A DNA stretch of 64,000 nucleotides, taken from assembly GCA_030062745.1 (NCBI GenBank), contig CP099846.1, positions 24,097,701 through 24,161,700 on the forward strand. Direction: 5' to 3'. Source of the DNA: Capitulum mitella. Its lineage: Eukaryota > Arthropoda > Thecostraca > Pollicipedomorpha > Pollicipedidae. A model generated the notes under the pieces. The model made no database searches. It was not told the DNA's origin and saw nothing but the letters and a program-made list of their open reading frames with translations. The stretch's first letter is position 1, and the number at the start of each line of letters is the position of its first letter. A program made the translations under genes and the position numbers. Positions 23,973-35,581 of the stretch are shown piece by piece.

Positions 23973-24110
23973 GGTTCGCTACGGTTCACGCAGCTGGAGG
24001 CGCATCTTTGACGTCAAGGCATGGTTTCGCGTGCCATAGGTGGTTCGCTGCGGTTAACGCAGCGGGAGACTCATCTCGGACGTCAAGGCGTGGTTTCGCG
24101 GGCCACCCCG
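23973..24110. repeat. tandem duplication, 69-bp unit, two copies
   Basis: GGTTCGCTACGGTTCACGCA at 23973 recurs at 24042 with substitutions; both units end with GACGTCAAGGC and TGGTTTCGCG. Confidence 0.85.
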
Positions 24111-25066
24111 CCCTCGGTCGCTCCGGCGGCGCGGCATCGGCGGGGGGGGGGGCGTATTTCGATGGTCTTGGGTTGCAGCCCCAACGACTGTGTCACAGAG
24201 GCGTTCGTCTGAGCTGAACGTCGCAGTGGCCACATTGCACATTCCAAGACTGTCGCAAGATTTATTGACAGCAAAGAAATGAAGAGGATGCATGATTTCG
24301 GCCGCTTTGCTGGACAACAGTTCGGATTATTGGGAAGGGGATGCTGTTGGTCCCTTCCTAAACAGGGGCTGAGCGTCATCAATTTGGTCATCACCAGATG
24401 GTTCAAACGGCCAAAAACATTCTGGTTTTCATTTGATCGTGTTGTTTCACTGTGGTCTTTCATCCTACGTTTTCAATTTTTTTTTGTCATTGCGCCGGTG
24501 GACATTGTTGAATAATACCGAAATGGAAAAAGGTGAAAGAACCACATCGGTGCCCTTTGAAATCCACAGGGCAGAACAGGAGTCAAATTAAGTTAGTTGT
24601 AGATAAAAAGCTGGGTCGCTGGGTCCGCCCAACTAACCCCACTCTCAACTTTGCAGACCGGGCGACACCACTGGTGCTGCTACATACAGGTTCCTGCACT
24701 CCCATTTTATGTGGCAATTTTTTTCGAGTTTGCCAAATGGCGGCACTTGGACAGCTGAACGGGATTCTCGGAACGGGTCGCTGGTCATTGCACTCTGAAC
24801 ATGCTTTTTGGAATGCCTTTACGGCAGATTCAGAAGCTCTAAATATTTCATCAAGGTGTCATTTTCTTCTTCAGGCAGCATTACGCTCACACTCATGAAA
24901 TGTCGTCCCTAGACAAAGCACCAGAGCTAACCGTCTTTCGTAAGCACAAGATCACGCCATCTCTTTCTGTTGTCACAGTTAAATTGAAAGCGTTTAGTTA
25001 GTGCTTGGCTTTCTTGCAGACGGTTATTCATCTGTCCGATAAGTTCTGAAGCAGGCTGTCGTACCA
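24111..25066. other. spacer, no recognisable gene
   Basis: Contains a G run at about 24142-24151 and short frames up to 126 codons with no recognised domain. Confidence 0.45.
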
Positions 25067-26200
25067 TTAATCCGCGCCCGACTAACAGTCGGCGCCATGC
25101 ACGCCCGACGGGTGGGGGGGGGGGCAGTTAACCACTACACCCCCGACTGGGAGATTGACCGCCCGCTTCACTCGCGAACGGTTGGTCACACGATAAAAAT
25201 AAGTGTGCTGTTGGAATGCTCTTGACGAGTAAAACTCGAAACCGGCCCCATTTTTATTTTTCGATAAGTTGCAAGCCATTTGCACCCTATGTATGTTTTG
25301 TCAGCCGACTAGAAATGAAACCTAGAAATGACTTGGATCTCAAGGGCTGCGATTTATGTCTAGGTTAAGACATCAGCGAGTGGGCAAAAGGTAAGAAACA
25401 ATCAGTTGAAGACACAGCGATATTTGCGCTACTGTACGATGGGTTCCGGTGCTGAACGCGGGATGGAATTAACGGGAACCAATTTCAGCGTTCCTTTTTT
25501 TGGCGACATAAGCCCCTGGAAGTGGTGTATTGATGCTAGTGTTTCTTTTGATGGTTTTCCTTGCTTGAATTTTGGAACAATTTAGTTGTTAATGTACGCA
25601 GTTGGCGGAGCTGTATGGCGAAAGCCTGTTGTTTCCCAGAATATGTAATTTTTCAATCTTTTCGAACATCGTGGAATCATTTACAGCTATGAGAGCCAAT
25701 GCCGTCATTTTCTGTCTGTTCGAAGCTTTTCACCGCTGATTTTCGTTCCAGGCGGTCCGTTTTGATACTTTGTCTAATGACGGTCATTAGGTGACTGCAT
25801 GACATCGCACCCAAAATGTTATAAAAAATACGTCATTGTCTGGAAGAAAACGAAGACATGACTTGAAAATGGGCTTGACCTTAAATTAATGACCCGGAAA
25901 TTCACGAAAAATCTTAGCAGATTTGTTTCATTGATACGGTGTCAATCGCGGAAAGTTTTATTGCGATTCCAGTTTTTCCGCAAAATTATTGGGCGCTAAA
26001 CTTTTTTGGACATAGGTTCACGTGACCTGGCCTAGGTCAGAGACCTGACTCGACCAGAGGTGAAAACTTCCACACAACTTGTAAAAATGGTCAAGCAAAA
26101 GGTGCTTCAGATTTCGAGGCGCCGCGTTCGTTCATTCTCTCGCAATCTTTGAAAACTTTGGGGGGAGGTCTACCGCCCCTCCCCCAGTCGGGGCGGGGCC
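25067..26200 (+). mobile_element. family 1 copy C (diverged, right TTAA lost)
   Basis: TTAA (25067-25070) is followed by TCCGCGCCCGAC. The interior follows copy A in the same orientation through to CCCAGTCGGGGCGGGG at about 26185-26198, after which no TTAA remains. It is clearly more diverged than A and B, hence probably an older insertion. AGGTCA-like words persist near 26035-26060. Confidence 0.65.
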
Positions 26201-28308
26201 AAAGGGTAGTCCACCACCACCGATAGTAGCTGCCGTAGCCGCATTTTTACTAGACATGGACGAGGTCACGCGGAAATGCAGGTTGCCCATGGTTAGCATT
26301 GAAGCATTGGCGTACCTGGCGTATGACGGCGTAATCATAGGAAACGTCGATTCCTGGCAGAACGAAGCGATGTCCGGGTGACTACTTATTCTGGTCTTGT
26401 TAAAATTGGGTGTGCTTATCCCTGATCGCCTGATCGAGCGCTCAGAGGAACAAGACAGATCCAACCTTCGTTACTTGAAGAAAAAAGTTCGCTGACTTTA
26501 TTCAGCACTCTGTTAGGAGCCCAGCGCAGTTAAGTCGTTTACGGACTGCTTCCAGCGACGAAAAATCCGCAGAATCGTGCGAAACTTCTTTTCAGCAGAG
26601 CACTGTGAGCTGTATACTTTGAGCCGCTAAGAAACTATGTAGTTTCCGTTTCATCAGTGTGCAAAACTGCAATAATATAAAGCAGTAGGGTATGGCTGAA
26701 GGCATCGAACGTCGTAAACACTGCGTTGTGAGGGACTTCGGCAGAAGGCAGCTGAACCCCTCTGTTGACGATTGCGAAGTGCACCGGAACCGGACGGCGG
26801 AAGGCCAACAGGCGGCATGTGCTGATTATAGTTCGCGGTGTCACGTCTGTGTGGAGAAACCCAGCGATCAGATCGTCCATAGCTCCGTTTTTTGAAGCAC
26901 GCTGGTGGGGTTTGAAGCGAATTAGAGGACATTGGCGGGCTAATGGTGTTGGCAGGCATTGGGGTGGTCGTGGCTCGTATGTGTGGGCAAGTGGAATGAA
27001 GCCTGTCGGATTAAAACTGGAATCTTGTCGGACACGCTATGATCGACCCTATTGTTCGAAAGTGCCCCCATTGGCGACAGCAGCGCGGCCATTCCGTACG
27101 GTCTTGCTGAAAGGTTTGAAGTTCGCCTGTCGTATGCAGACTCGTAAGTGAAGATCAAATATGTCGCGTCAGCCCCCTCTGGTGTGACTGGGTAGACCGT
27201 TTCGACAGTTTTGTTCGCGTCACCAAATCATTACTGAGCAGGTCGTCTGAACTTATCCCTCGTGCATTGTCACGCTTAATACAGCCGCCGGCAGTTGACC
27301 TCTGTCAGGCCATTCAGCATTTCGCCGGAAATGAAGAGCGGCTGGACGGCAGTGGTGGGACGGCACAGTTGACGTCACGTAGACGGAAAGGTTCACGCGT
27401 GACGTCGAAAAATAGAACACGATGCAGCGGAATTTCAGAGCCAGCTGATCAGCTCTAGGGAGAACCCAGGAAACGGAACGTTTGTTGGCTCGGAAATGAA
27501 TTTGACGTCAGTCCTGAATGCTTATAAATTTCGATGTGGGAAGTGGCTGACAGATAGAGGAGGCGTGTCTATTAGCCCACTGAGGTAACCCCGTGCATTA
27601 AGCACTTCAGCGTGCCGAAATGCCTATCTTTTGGGTGTCAGGGGTAGTGCTGCAGGATTCTGTCAGTTTTTTTTCATTGCCTTTGCTGAAGGAGGGCTTT
27701 TAAAGCTGTATGCTCAGAATCATTTGTGGGAGATTTCTCTCCAAACAGCACCAAAGGCTTTCGTTTAAATTCTTTTAACCTGGTTACACCGCCATTTTCT
27801 ACCTGTCATAAGCGCTGCCTTGCTGAATCTTACGCTTGTGGCGCTCCGTGAATGCAGTAGTGTCATATCAGTATTTACTAGGCGAGCGTGTGGTGAATAT
27901 TGATCGAATGAGAAGTACAGACAAGCCAGTTACTTTAGCGGATAAGACTATGTGAGGTACAGCGTGATATTGGTCCATGCGCTTTCCGTTCCGGGTATGT
28001 AGACCAATTAGGAACGGGATTACACGACACATGTTGGGTGAGCTACGGAAAGACCTAACGTTTGTGTAGAGAACGGATTGACGCGCTTTGGGGCATGCAA
28101 TACATCATTTCGCATTCGAAAGTGTACCAGACGTCCTTCCAGAGAGTTTGGCGTTATCTTGTGTTGTCGGAGGCCAGATGCAGTTGAAACGATTGCACGA
28201 AATAGTTTGTCAACAAAGTGCAGAGTAATGTGACGAAGTGCCGATTTCTGTGTGAGGTACGTCTTGAGACTGCCTTCGGCGCTACAGCGTCAGCAGCGGA
28301 TGAGTCCC
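26201..28308. other. spacer with unassigned open frames
   Basis: A minus-strand frame (26464 to about 26209, running into element C) is serine- and asparagine-rich with a TIGGGG stretch and reads more like protein than most frames here. Another minus frame at 26880-26635 has 81 codons. Neither could be assigned. The rest shows nothing recognisable. Confidence 0.35.
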
Positions 28309-29508
28309 TTAAGCCTATTCCCGGAGGGCTAGACGGTATGGTCGATTCCCGGTAGGAGGGGCTGATTCGGCCCCCCTGAGATCTCGAAAACTACTCGTCC
28401 GATTTCATCGCAACAAACGGCAATCGATTTGCCGTGACGTGAACTACCTTTTTTTAAAGAAATTTTCAAAATTTTAAAATTTGTGGATGCAGGGGACAAA
28501 AATGTCAAAAAGGGGGAGGTACTTTTGGACTTCTTATAACTCCGTTGTTTATCAACCGATTTCAGTGAAACTGGCATGAATCGAGAGATTATGGATAGGG
28601 CTTTTACCATTGGTCCACAAACCTGAAATTTTGAGAAAACTCATGGGCGTTCACAGGGTTTCAACAATAGGAGGATTAGTTTCCTAACAACTGAATGAAC
28701 AAAAAAGGCAAAAACACTTTTGGCTTCTGCTAGTCATGCTATGCTAAAGAAGTAAAAATCGCATTACAATGTTTATATAATGTTAGCATATGCGGTGCCA
28801 AGGACATGAAAAAGGAGAACTGTCATGGTCACACGTTCTTCAGATCAACTTGTGACCTTTCACCTTAAATGACCTCCAGTGACCTTGGAGTCACGTGGAA
28901 TGATCTCCTGTACATTTAATATTATCTGTAAATGTTTTCAATCATTTTAATTCACTCTATTTCAAAAATTTAATTTTATGTGGTTTAGGGTACGCGCACT
29001 GACATTTTAGGTCATAGCTCCATAACCCGACCTGATATCAAGCTGAAACTTGGTACACAAGTAGAGGGCACACTTATACGTCATATATATTCCGAGTTTG
29101 GCATTTGAAAAAAACGGCGCCGAAATTATTGCGAAAAAACAAATTTTGACTTTTGACCTTGACCTAACCTTGTAAAGTGGCCTCAGACAAACAAAATTTC
29201 GTGTGCACATTGTCCAGCTATTTAGCTATACATCCATGTAACGTTTTAAGTTCTATCTTAAAAACTGTTTTTGGCAGACATTTTTCTTTTACCCTCAACA
29301 TGGCCAAAAATGGCCTGAGGTGCCTCCCAAAAACGTTGCCTGGCTCCGCTCCTGAGCAAAGTAGAATTGTGAAATTTTGTCACGGTGCGTAGAAAGAATA
29401 GCTAGGAAAAATCACCAAGTTTCGTGAAGCTGCGTTAAAAAGCCTGGAAGTGGCAAACAAAAAACCCGAGAGGGGCGGATTCAACCCCCCTACCGGGAAT
29501 GGGGTTAA
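28309..29508 (+). mobile_element. TTAA-flanked MITE-like element, family 2 copy D
   Basis: TTAA (28309-28312) then GCCTATTCCCGG, and CCGGGAATGGGG then TTAA (29505-29508), bound 1192 bp. The terminal inverted repeat is about 12 bp. The interior has TGACCT clusters (about 28850-28890 and 29150-29172). No transposase. Copies E and F share the interior. It lies just upstream of the KH gene's G+C-rich 5' flank. Confidence 0.75.
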
Positions 29509-29529
29509 ATCTGATAATCCAGAATTTTC

Positions 29530-30127
29530 CGCGTGGTGAAAGAACGGCGGCGGCTGCGTCGGAACGAGAGGCGTCTCTAAACACTAACCAAGCGCGAAGC
29601 AGCGTTCGCGTCAGGAGGGCGGCGGAAGGTGTGAACAGCGGCCGACGGCGGCGGTGCGCCGTTTCCGCCGCGTAATGTCGATGTCCGTGACGTGGAATGC
29701 GGGCATCGTTCTTCGAGTTGGCAATGGGTGTTTCCAACTCACAGGAATTGGGGCGTTTTGTAGGTGCGTCTTGCAGACTGAATAAACACACGATATACAG
29801 TGGTGTGGTCTGTCACGGCGTTCCCTTCACAGCGATGTATTATTTTGCGGCTGGATGAGGCTTGCAGATGGGCATAAATAGCTGTTATAGCCGTTTTTAG
29901 ACCCGGCGATGGAAAGTCGGTGGGCCCGCCCTCAGCGACCGTTTGTCACGCGTAGTGCACGAGCAAAGGAACCGCATCCGATGTAAGAGAGTGTACCACG
30001 TTGGCAGTAGGCTGTACGACGTTTAAACGCCTCAGCAGCTCAGCTGGACGCCAGTCCGAGGTACGACCGGCCGCTGCAGCCTGGCTCGTCGTCTGTGGGC
30101 GTAAGCGGTCCTCGTCCCGTTTTGCAG
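29530..30127 (+). promoter_or_regulatory. G+C-rich 5' flank, likely promoter region of the KH gene
   Basis: A CpG-rich stretch (densest about 29540-29700) directly ahead of the first coding exon. Because exon 1 is preceded by a splice acceptor (TTTTGCAG, ending 30127), at least one upstream non-coding or coding exon should lie here or farther left; it could not be placed. No TATA box was identified. Confidence 0.45.
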
Positions 30128-30244
30128 GCGTTCCCGCTCTTCGGCGTACACATTCGCTATCGGACAATGGCCTCGGCTGAGATGAAGCTGCCGTCGGACG
30201 GCCCCTCGGTGACGCTCACCATCCGGCTGCTCATGCAGGGCAAG
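30128..30244 (+). CDS. mub: KH gene exon 1 (coding from 30167)
   Basis: Begins after TTTTGCAG and ends before GTGGGT. Its 26 codons carry the N-terminus and the first beta strand of KH1 (TLTIRLLMQGK). Phase 0 at the donor. Confidence 0.85.
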
Positions 30245-33200
30245 GTGGGTGCCCGATTTTGGAGACCGGGCGGTGTGGGCGTAGCCAACCGCGCGCCTCG
30301 TCTTCGCGAAGTCGCGCCGTGGCGGTGGAAGCGGGAGGGTTTACCCGGTCGGCATTTGGGCTCGCCTGAGGACTGGCCGATGAAGCCGCCCGAACAGTGC
30401 CGATCGAAGCTCCCCCGACTTTGGCAGCTCGTGATAAAGGTATCTGCCACGTCACCTGATCCAATTTGTAGCCCGTCTTCATTTGAAGACAAATTGCGTC
30501 AGGCTGCTGTTCGAATCGATGTCTGAAAGTGTCGAGGTGCTAATAACATTGGATGTTGTGCAGCCAAGTATTTGACAGCCGTTTTGCTCAGGATCATGTA
30601 TGTAGTTCAGTCGGTTGGAGGATTATTGGCAACGTCAGCAAGAGCACCCATCCCCTTTCACGTCGTAGTACCAGCAGGGTATGCGGCGTCGTTGGCATCA
30701 GGTTTGCGCCATTGGCAGCGGAAAGCCAAGTGCGTCATCCCATGCTGATGGCTCAATGATCAGTCTGGTATTTAGCGCATTGGACTCGCATGTTCCTGAT
30801 GTCTGTCAGTTTTGTCAGTTTGCTGGACGATAACATGACCTTTTCTGTTGGACAGGAGGTCGGCAGCATTATTGGCAAGAAGGGTGAAATTGTGAAAAGA
30901 TTCAGGGAAGAGGTTAGTGTATTTGTGGTTGATCTGTGATGTCCGTGGACCATGGTGTACCTTGTCAGTTCTGTTCTTTTTTGTGTATTTTCATTATGTT
31001 GGCTACGTGTACTGTACTGGTGGGCTTTGAGCCAGGTCAGGACATTGCTGGCTTGAGGCCCTGTGGGCCTGGAAGGTCCGAGTCCACCTCAGCCCAGCTG
31101 CTCTAAGCCTCCCCCCCCCATTGGCTGGCACCGGGCCGAAAATGGGCCCCACCGCCGACGAATGGTGTCGGCGGCGCCTGCCGCTGGTGTTGAAGACGCA
31201 GGCCCATCTGCTGTGCCGTGACAGCGCATATGTTGATGTAGCGGGGCCGGAAATTTGCCGGCGGTGATTCACAGTCGGCTTTCTGGGTCCGAAACGGATG
31301 AAATTGTTGGATGTTGTGTCCCAGACGCATCGGTTACTGCTCACTAAATTTGTTTTACTGTCTGGGTGGTATGATTTGCATGGTGCAGGTACACGATTAG
31401 TGGGAAGCGAAAGATACCAACAGTGAAACCACGTAGTACGTTATGTTTGATCATGTGTGACCCACTTTAGCGTTGCCTAGTTAACGTTGTATTTGGAACA
31501 GCGCGGCAAGAAGCCGTGCGGCTGCTGGCGTTGTTTTGCTGGACGTCACGGGTTGCTGACGTGTTTCTGTGCGCTGTTCCAGAGTGGCGCCAAGATAAAC
31601 ATTTCAGACGGGTCTTGCCCAGAGCGTATTGTTACGGTGACTGGCTCGACCGATGCCATCTTCAAGGCATTCCAGCTCATCTGCAAGAAGTTCGAGGAGG
31701 TGGGCGAACGCAATCAGAATGAGTACAGTGTAAGCCCCTTCAGCAGCTGCCCATGGCCTGCGTCGCTGCTTCTTATTTATTGGCTTTCCGCGTTAGTCAA
31801 CGGGCACGTGCTGGTTTGCATGGTTCGTCTCACACCTGCCGGGTTGCATGATCGTATGAGCCGAGGACGCCCGTTTGCGAGCGTGATTCGCCGTCACCAG
31901 ATTGCCTTGCCGCCCTGGTCCGGCGGGCTCGCCCGGTTGACCGGGTCCGTCCCTCTCCGGCAGGCGACGGGCATGTCGAGCGGCGCGGGCGTGCCGCGGC
32001 CGCCCATCACCATGCGCCTGATCGTGCCGGCCTCGCAGTGCGGCTCGCTCATCGGCAAGGGCGGCGCCAAGATCAAGGAGATCCGCGAGGTGACCGGCGC
32101 CAGCATCCAGGTGGCCAGCGAGATGCTGCCCAACTCGACGGAGCGCGCCGTGACCATCTCGGGCGCGTGCGACGCCATCACGCAGTGCATCTACCACATC
32201 TGCTGCGTGATGCTCGAGTCGCCGCCCAAGGGCGCCACGATCCCGTACCGGCCCAAGCCGCAGATGGGCGCCGGCGGCGGCCCGGTGATGTTCGGCGGCA
32301 ACCAGCCGTTCTCGCAGCTGGGCAACTTCGGCATGCACTCCGGCCACGACGTGAGTGTCCCGCGCGCGCGGCCGTCTCGCGCCGCCGCGCGTCATGCGCC
32401 GACCTGCCGCTACTGAGTGCGCTCGCGCTCGCTGTCGGGCGTCGCCGGGTGGGGCTGAATTGGCGCCGCGGCCGGCCGTGGCTTGCCGGGCTCTAACGCT
32501 TTGCCGGTGCTCTTGTTGCAGTCGTACGAGCCAGCGCCGAGCCGTTTCCAGGTAATTGGCCCGTGGTCGCCGCGCGTTGCGCGGCTCGCGGCGTCGTGGC
32601 GCGTGCTCTGTCTAGCGGCACGGTCCCATGACGTGTCCGTCCCCGGGATGTGTTCAGTGTCACTAGCGAAAATTGCGGAATGAAGTGCACCAACTGTCAC
32701 GCTCGTACATCGCTAATTGGTGTTGTTCAGTCTGAATTAATGCTTCATTGTGAGTTGTACCCGTTGTAGTGCTCACATATCGCTAATTGGTGTTGTTGAG
32801 CCCGAATTAATGTTCCATTGTCCGAGTTAAAGTCTTGTACTTTACTTTTGTTTGCCTGTTAGTAGTGTGCTGGGCGCGGTATTATCGTGCGTTCCGTCAC
32901 TGTATTTTCTCTCGTGACGCCTGCAGCCGAAGAACAATAATCCGCTGGCCAGCCTGCTGGGCAGCCTGGGAGGCGGCGGCGGCATGGGCGGGCCACAGAA
33001 CACCCTGCAGGCCAGCACCTCAGGTCAGTGACGTCGGGCCGTCGGAGCGCTGGCGTCAGGTGCTCAGGGGGCGGTGGATGGGGACGGGCCAGGTCGTTTG
33101 ACCAGCGCGCATGTTTTTTTTGTGCAGAGTTTGAGATGGATTTAAGCAGAATGCGGGTTTTGAGCATATTTACGTGGCATTTGCATTGGATAGCGCTGGC

Positions 33201-35581
33201 AGGTTGTGAGGAATAGGGGCCTGGTCCCCCTGCGTCGCCTCACAGTATTTGACCACTGATCTCTGATATGTGATGGTGATACGGCCACTGGTCGTGGGAG
33301 GCTGTCGTGACTGACCGTCGGGTGGTGTCGTGTTTGCGGTTGTTCCGTGCGGCTGACTGGCCGTTTTCGCCCGGCAGCGGTGACGGCGCTGGCGGCGCTG
33401 GCCGGCTCGCAGCTCCGCGCGCCGCAGGGCGTCGGCCCTGGCACCCAGTCGCACGAGATCACCGTGCCCAACGAGCTGATCGGCTGCATCATCGGCAAGG
33501 GCGGCACCAAGATCGCCGAGATCAGGTGGGCGCGGCGGCGGAGCCGGCGGCCGGAGCGCCGAGTCCCGCGCCAGGCGAACGGTGGTCGGGCCGACAACTG
33601 CATTGGTGGGCGAGTGGGGAGAACCGAGAGAAAATGGATTTGTCAGCGACCGACATTGTTTGACGTACTCTGGGTCTGTGGTGGGCAAGAATCAGAGGTG
33701 GAAATTGGGTTGTTGTCTCGGTGTCTGAGTATAGTTTTATGTTGAAGTGCAGACTTTTGAAGACAATACCGGTTTAAGCTGGCGTTCTTGGTGCAAGTCA
33801 GTTTGACATACCTGCTTCTTTTTAATGAAAACGGTCGTTTGCTTGCAGGGCTAACACTTTGTCAACACGTTACGTTGTAGCTTTTTGATGGAGGTGCAAA
33901 ATCATACTTGTGGAGCGTAAAATGTTTTTGGGGCACATATTCTCTGGTGTTCTTCAACACCAAAAAACAACACCTGTTCCAACCTTGGCAAGGCTGGTTC
34001 CATGCCAGGCTGGTGGTGGTTGAATGGTTGGCGTTATCAGCCGCGTTCCGGCCATTACCATATATGTCCGTCCACCGAGGACTGTCCGCGTAACTCGTCC
34101 GCCACTCTTGCCGCCCTCCAGGCAGATCACCGGCGCCATGATCACCATCTCCAAGTTCGACGACTCGACCGAGGACGCCACCCACCAGGACCGCGTCATC
34201 ACCATCAAGGGCACCAGCGACCAGGTGTCTCTGGCCCAGTACCTGATCAACACCAGGTAAGGCCGGCGCCGCGGCGGCCGCCATCTGCCGGCTGGAGCCG
34301 CAACGCCGGCCTCCGACCGCCGCCGCGACCGGGCGGCGGCGCCACCGGCGGCCCGCGGAGCCGACACGTGGGTTCTGCAGGCGCGGCCGGAGGCGGGAGA
34401 CGCCGGGTTCTGCATGGCGCCTGACGCGGCGGAGGTCCGCCCGCCGGTCCGGCCTGGTCCTTATCCGCCGGTCAGCGGGGGCGCCCGGGGCGCTTCGCCA
34501 GCTCGACGCCGTCCGGCCGCAGCACGCCCCACCGAGTCCCCCGGACGCCACCACGCTCCTGTGTCATTCATGTGTGTTCCGCAGCTCCGTGGTCTTAATT
34601 CCGGAGATTTCCTGTTCTCGCCCGTTTTCTCATTCCGCCGGTTGCGCCATTCCGTTCAGGGGTCTGATTCCTGATAGTATCATGCCAATGGCCATCTTCC
34701 CACAGGTCCTGTCGCAGGTCCCGGTCATATCTCGTTCCGGACCTGCGCCGTGGCTCATTCCTGGTCATTGCACGTCGGCAGGTCCAGGCCCCTCCGTCTG
34801 ACACCGGTCTTTGGTTCCAGGGATCCTGTTCGACTCCGCGTTTCAATATGTCCTTCAGTCATGTATTGTGTCCTATGGAATCCGGTTACGCCGAATGTAA
34901 TGCCGATGCATTGCACTGCGTCCTTGTTTCCGGGTGGGTTTTCCGACCGCTGTGTATCGCAGCCTTACAACCACATTTTCCCCGCTCCTTTTCCCGTCAC
35001 GTGTCGGTGAACCCTGTCCACGCCAACCCGTCCACCTCCCGTGCCGTCGTCCTCGTTACCGGTCCCGCCAGCATCAGCCGTGAACATCTTTTTTGTTGGC
35101 CCGCGCTGGCGCCGCGTCACGCGGCCACGCATGCCCGTTTTGTTTGTTTTCTGGCGGGCGCCGCACGGCCGGTCCTGGGAGCCCACGGTGGGACCAGCCG
35201 CCTGCCCTCTGTCCGCCCGGCCTCCGTCTCACCCCGCCGCCCTAATCCGGGCCGCCTGTTGTCTCTCCCTGCAGCGTGGAGATGCACAAAGCCAACCTGG
35301 AGGGCAGCTCCGGCGAGGAGGATGGCAGCGGCAGCGCGCTGAACCCGTCCGCCATCCCGCTGGCCAACCTTCTCAAGAATCCCGGCGCCCTCAACGCTCT
35401 ATCCGCCCTGACCAACATCAACCTGAGCTCGTTGGGCGGCCTGCAGGAGCTGCTGGGCGGCAGCGGCGCCGTGCAGACCACGGGCGTGCACAAGAAGACG
35501 TACGCGCCGCGCATGCGCGCGCCCCCAGGCGGCTCGTCGCCGCCGCGCGACAACAAGCGCAACAAGTTCCAGCCCTACTAA
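30167..35581 (+). CDS. mub: poly(C)-binding protein / mub-like triple-KH RNA-binding protein, complete
   Basis: Nine exons (30167-30244, 30856-30912, 31583-31729, 31964-32350, 32522-32551, 32927-33023, 33378-33525, 34122-34256, 35275-35581) join in frame to 461 residues. KH1 spans about residues 14-84 (GKKG 33-36), KH2 about 109-180 (GKGG 125-128) and KH3 about 292-358 (GKGG 305-308). Family proteins bind C-rich single-stranded RNA or DNA and act in splicing, mRNA stability and translation. Between KH2 and KH3 is a Gly/Gln/Asn-rich linker; the C-terminus is Leu/Asn/Gly-rich and ends in a basic tail. Every exon has GT-AG borders. ATG at 30167 sits in a fair context (ACAATGG), but no stop separates it from the upstream acceptor, so an N-terminal extension is possible. 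The symbol is given by family resemblance; PCBP/hnRNP E is the vertebrate counterpart. Confidence 0.93.
30856..30912 (+). CDS. mub: KH gene exon 2 (57 bp)
   Basis: Between GGACAG and GTTAGT. Its 19 codons (EVGSIIGKKGEIVKRFREE) hold the whole KH1 GxxG loop. Both flanking introns are phase 0. Confidence 0.92.
31583..31729 (+). CDS. mub: KH gene exon 3
   Basis: Between GTTCCAG and GTAAGC. Its 49 codons finish KH1 (SGAKINISDG to KKFEE). Phase 0 on both sides. Confidence 0.92.
31964..32350 (+). CDS. mub: KH gene exon 4
   Basis: Between CCGGCAG and GTGAGT. Its 129 codons contain all of KH2, then the conserved segment around ATIPYRPKPQ and a Gly-rich stretch. Very high GC3. Confidence 0.95.
32522..32551 (+). 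CDS. mub: KH gene micro-exon 5 (30 bp)
   Basis: Ten codons (SYEPAPSRFQ) between TTGTTGCAG and GTAATT, phase 0 on both sides, so it can be included or skipped without shifting the frame. Confidence 0.75.
32701..32829. repeat. tandem duplication in intron 5, about 70-bp unit
   Basis: CGCTAATTGGTGTTGTT at 32711 recurs at 32781, and both copies continue with GAATTAATG and CATTG. Confidence 0.85.
32927..33023 (+). CDS. mub: KH gene exon 6
   Basis: Between CCTGCAG and GTCAGT. 32 codons plus one base, Gly/Leu/Asn-rich linker with a five-glycine run. Confidence 0.85.
33378..33525 (+). CDS. mub: KH gene exon 7
   Basis: Between CCGGCAG and GTGGGC. Carries the first half of KH3, including the GKGG loop; the last codon is split after AG. 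Confidence 0.92.
34122..34256 (+). CDS. mub: KH gene exon 8
   Basis: Between CTCCAG and GTAAGG. Completes KH3 (QITGAMITISKF to SLAQYLINT). Confidence 0.92.
35275..35581 (+). CDS. mub: KH gene exon 9 (terminal)
   Basis: After CCCTGCAG; 101 codons and TAA at 35579-35581. Leu/Asn/Gly-rich, then a basic tail (KKTYAPRMRAP, RDNKRNKFQPY). Confidence 0.9.

Noticed and set aside
31793-32395. 200-codon antisense frame
   Set aside because: It is the shadow of KH gene exon 4, whose sense frame is clearly the real one.
31487-32416. Uninterrupted 309-codon sense frame across KH exons 3 and 4
   Set aside because: The intron between 31729 and 31964 happens to be open; consensus splice sites and family length show it is removed.
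33862-34554. 230-codon minus-strand frame
   Set aside because: Antisense to KH exon 8 and a G+C-rich intron; no domain and strong sense-strand evidence.
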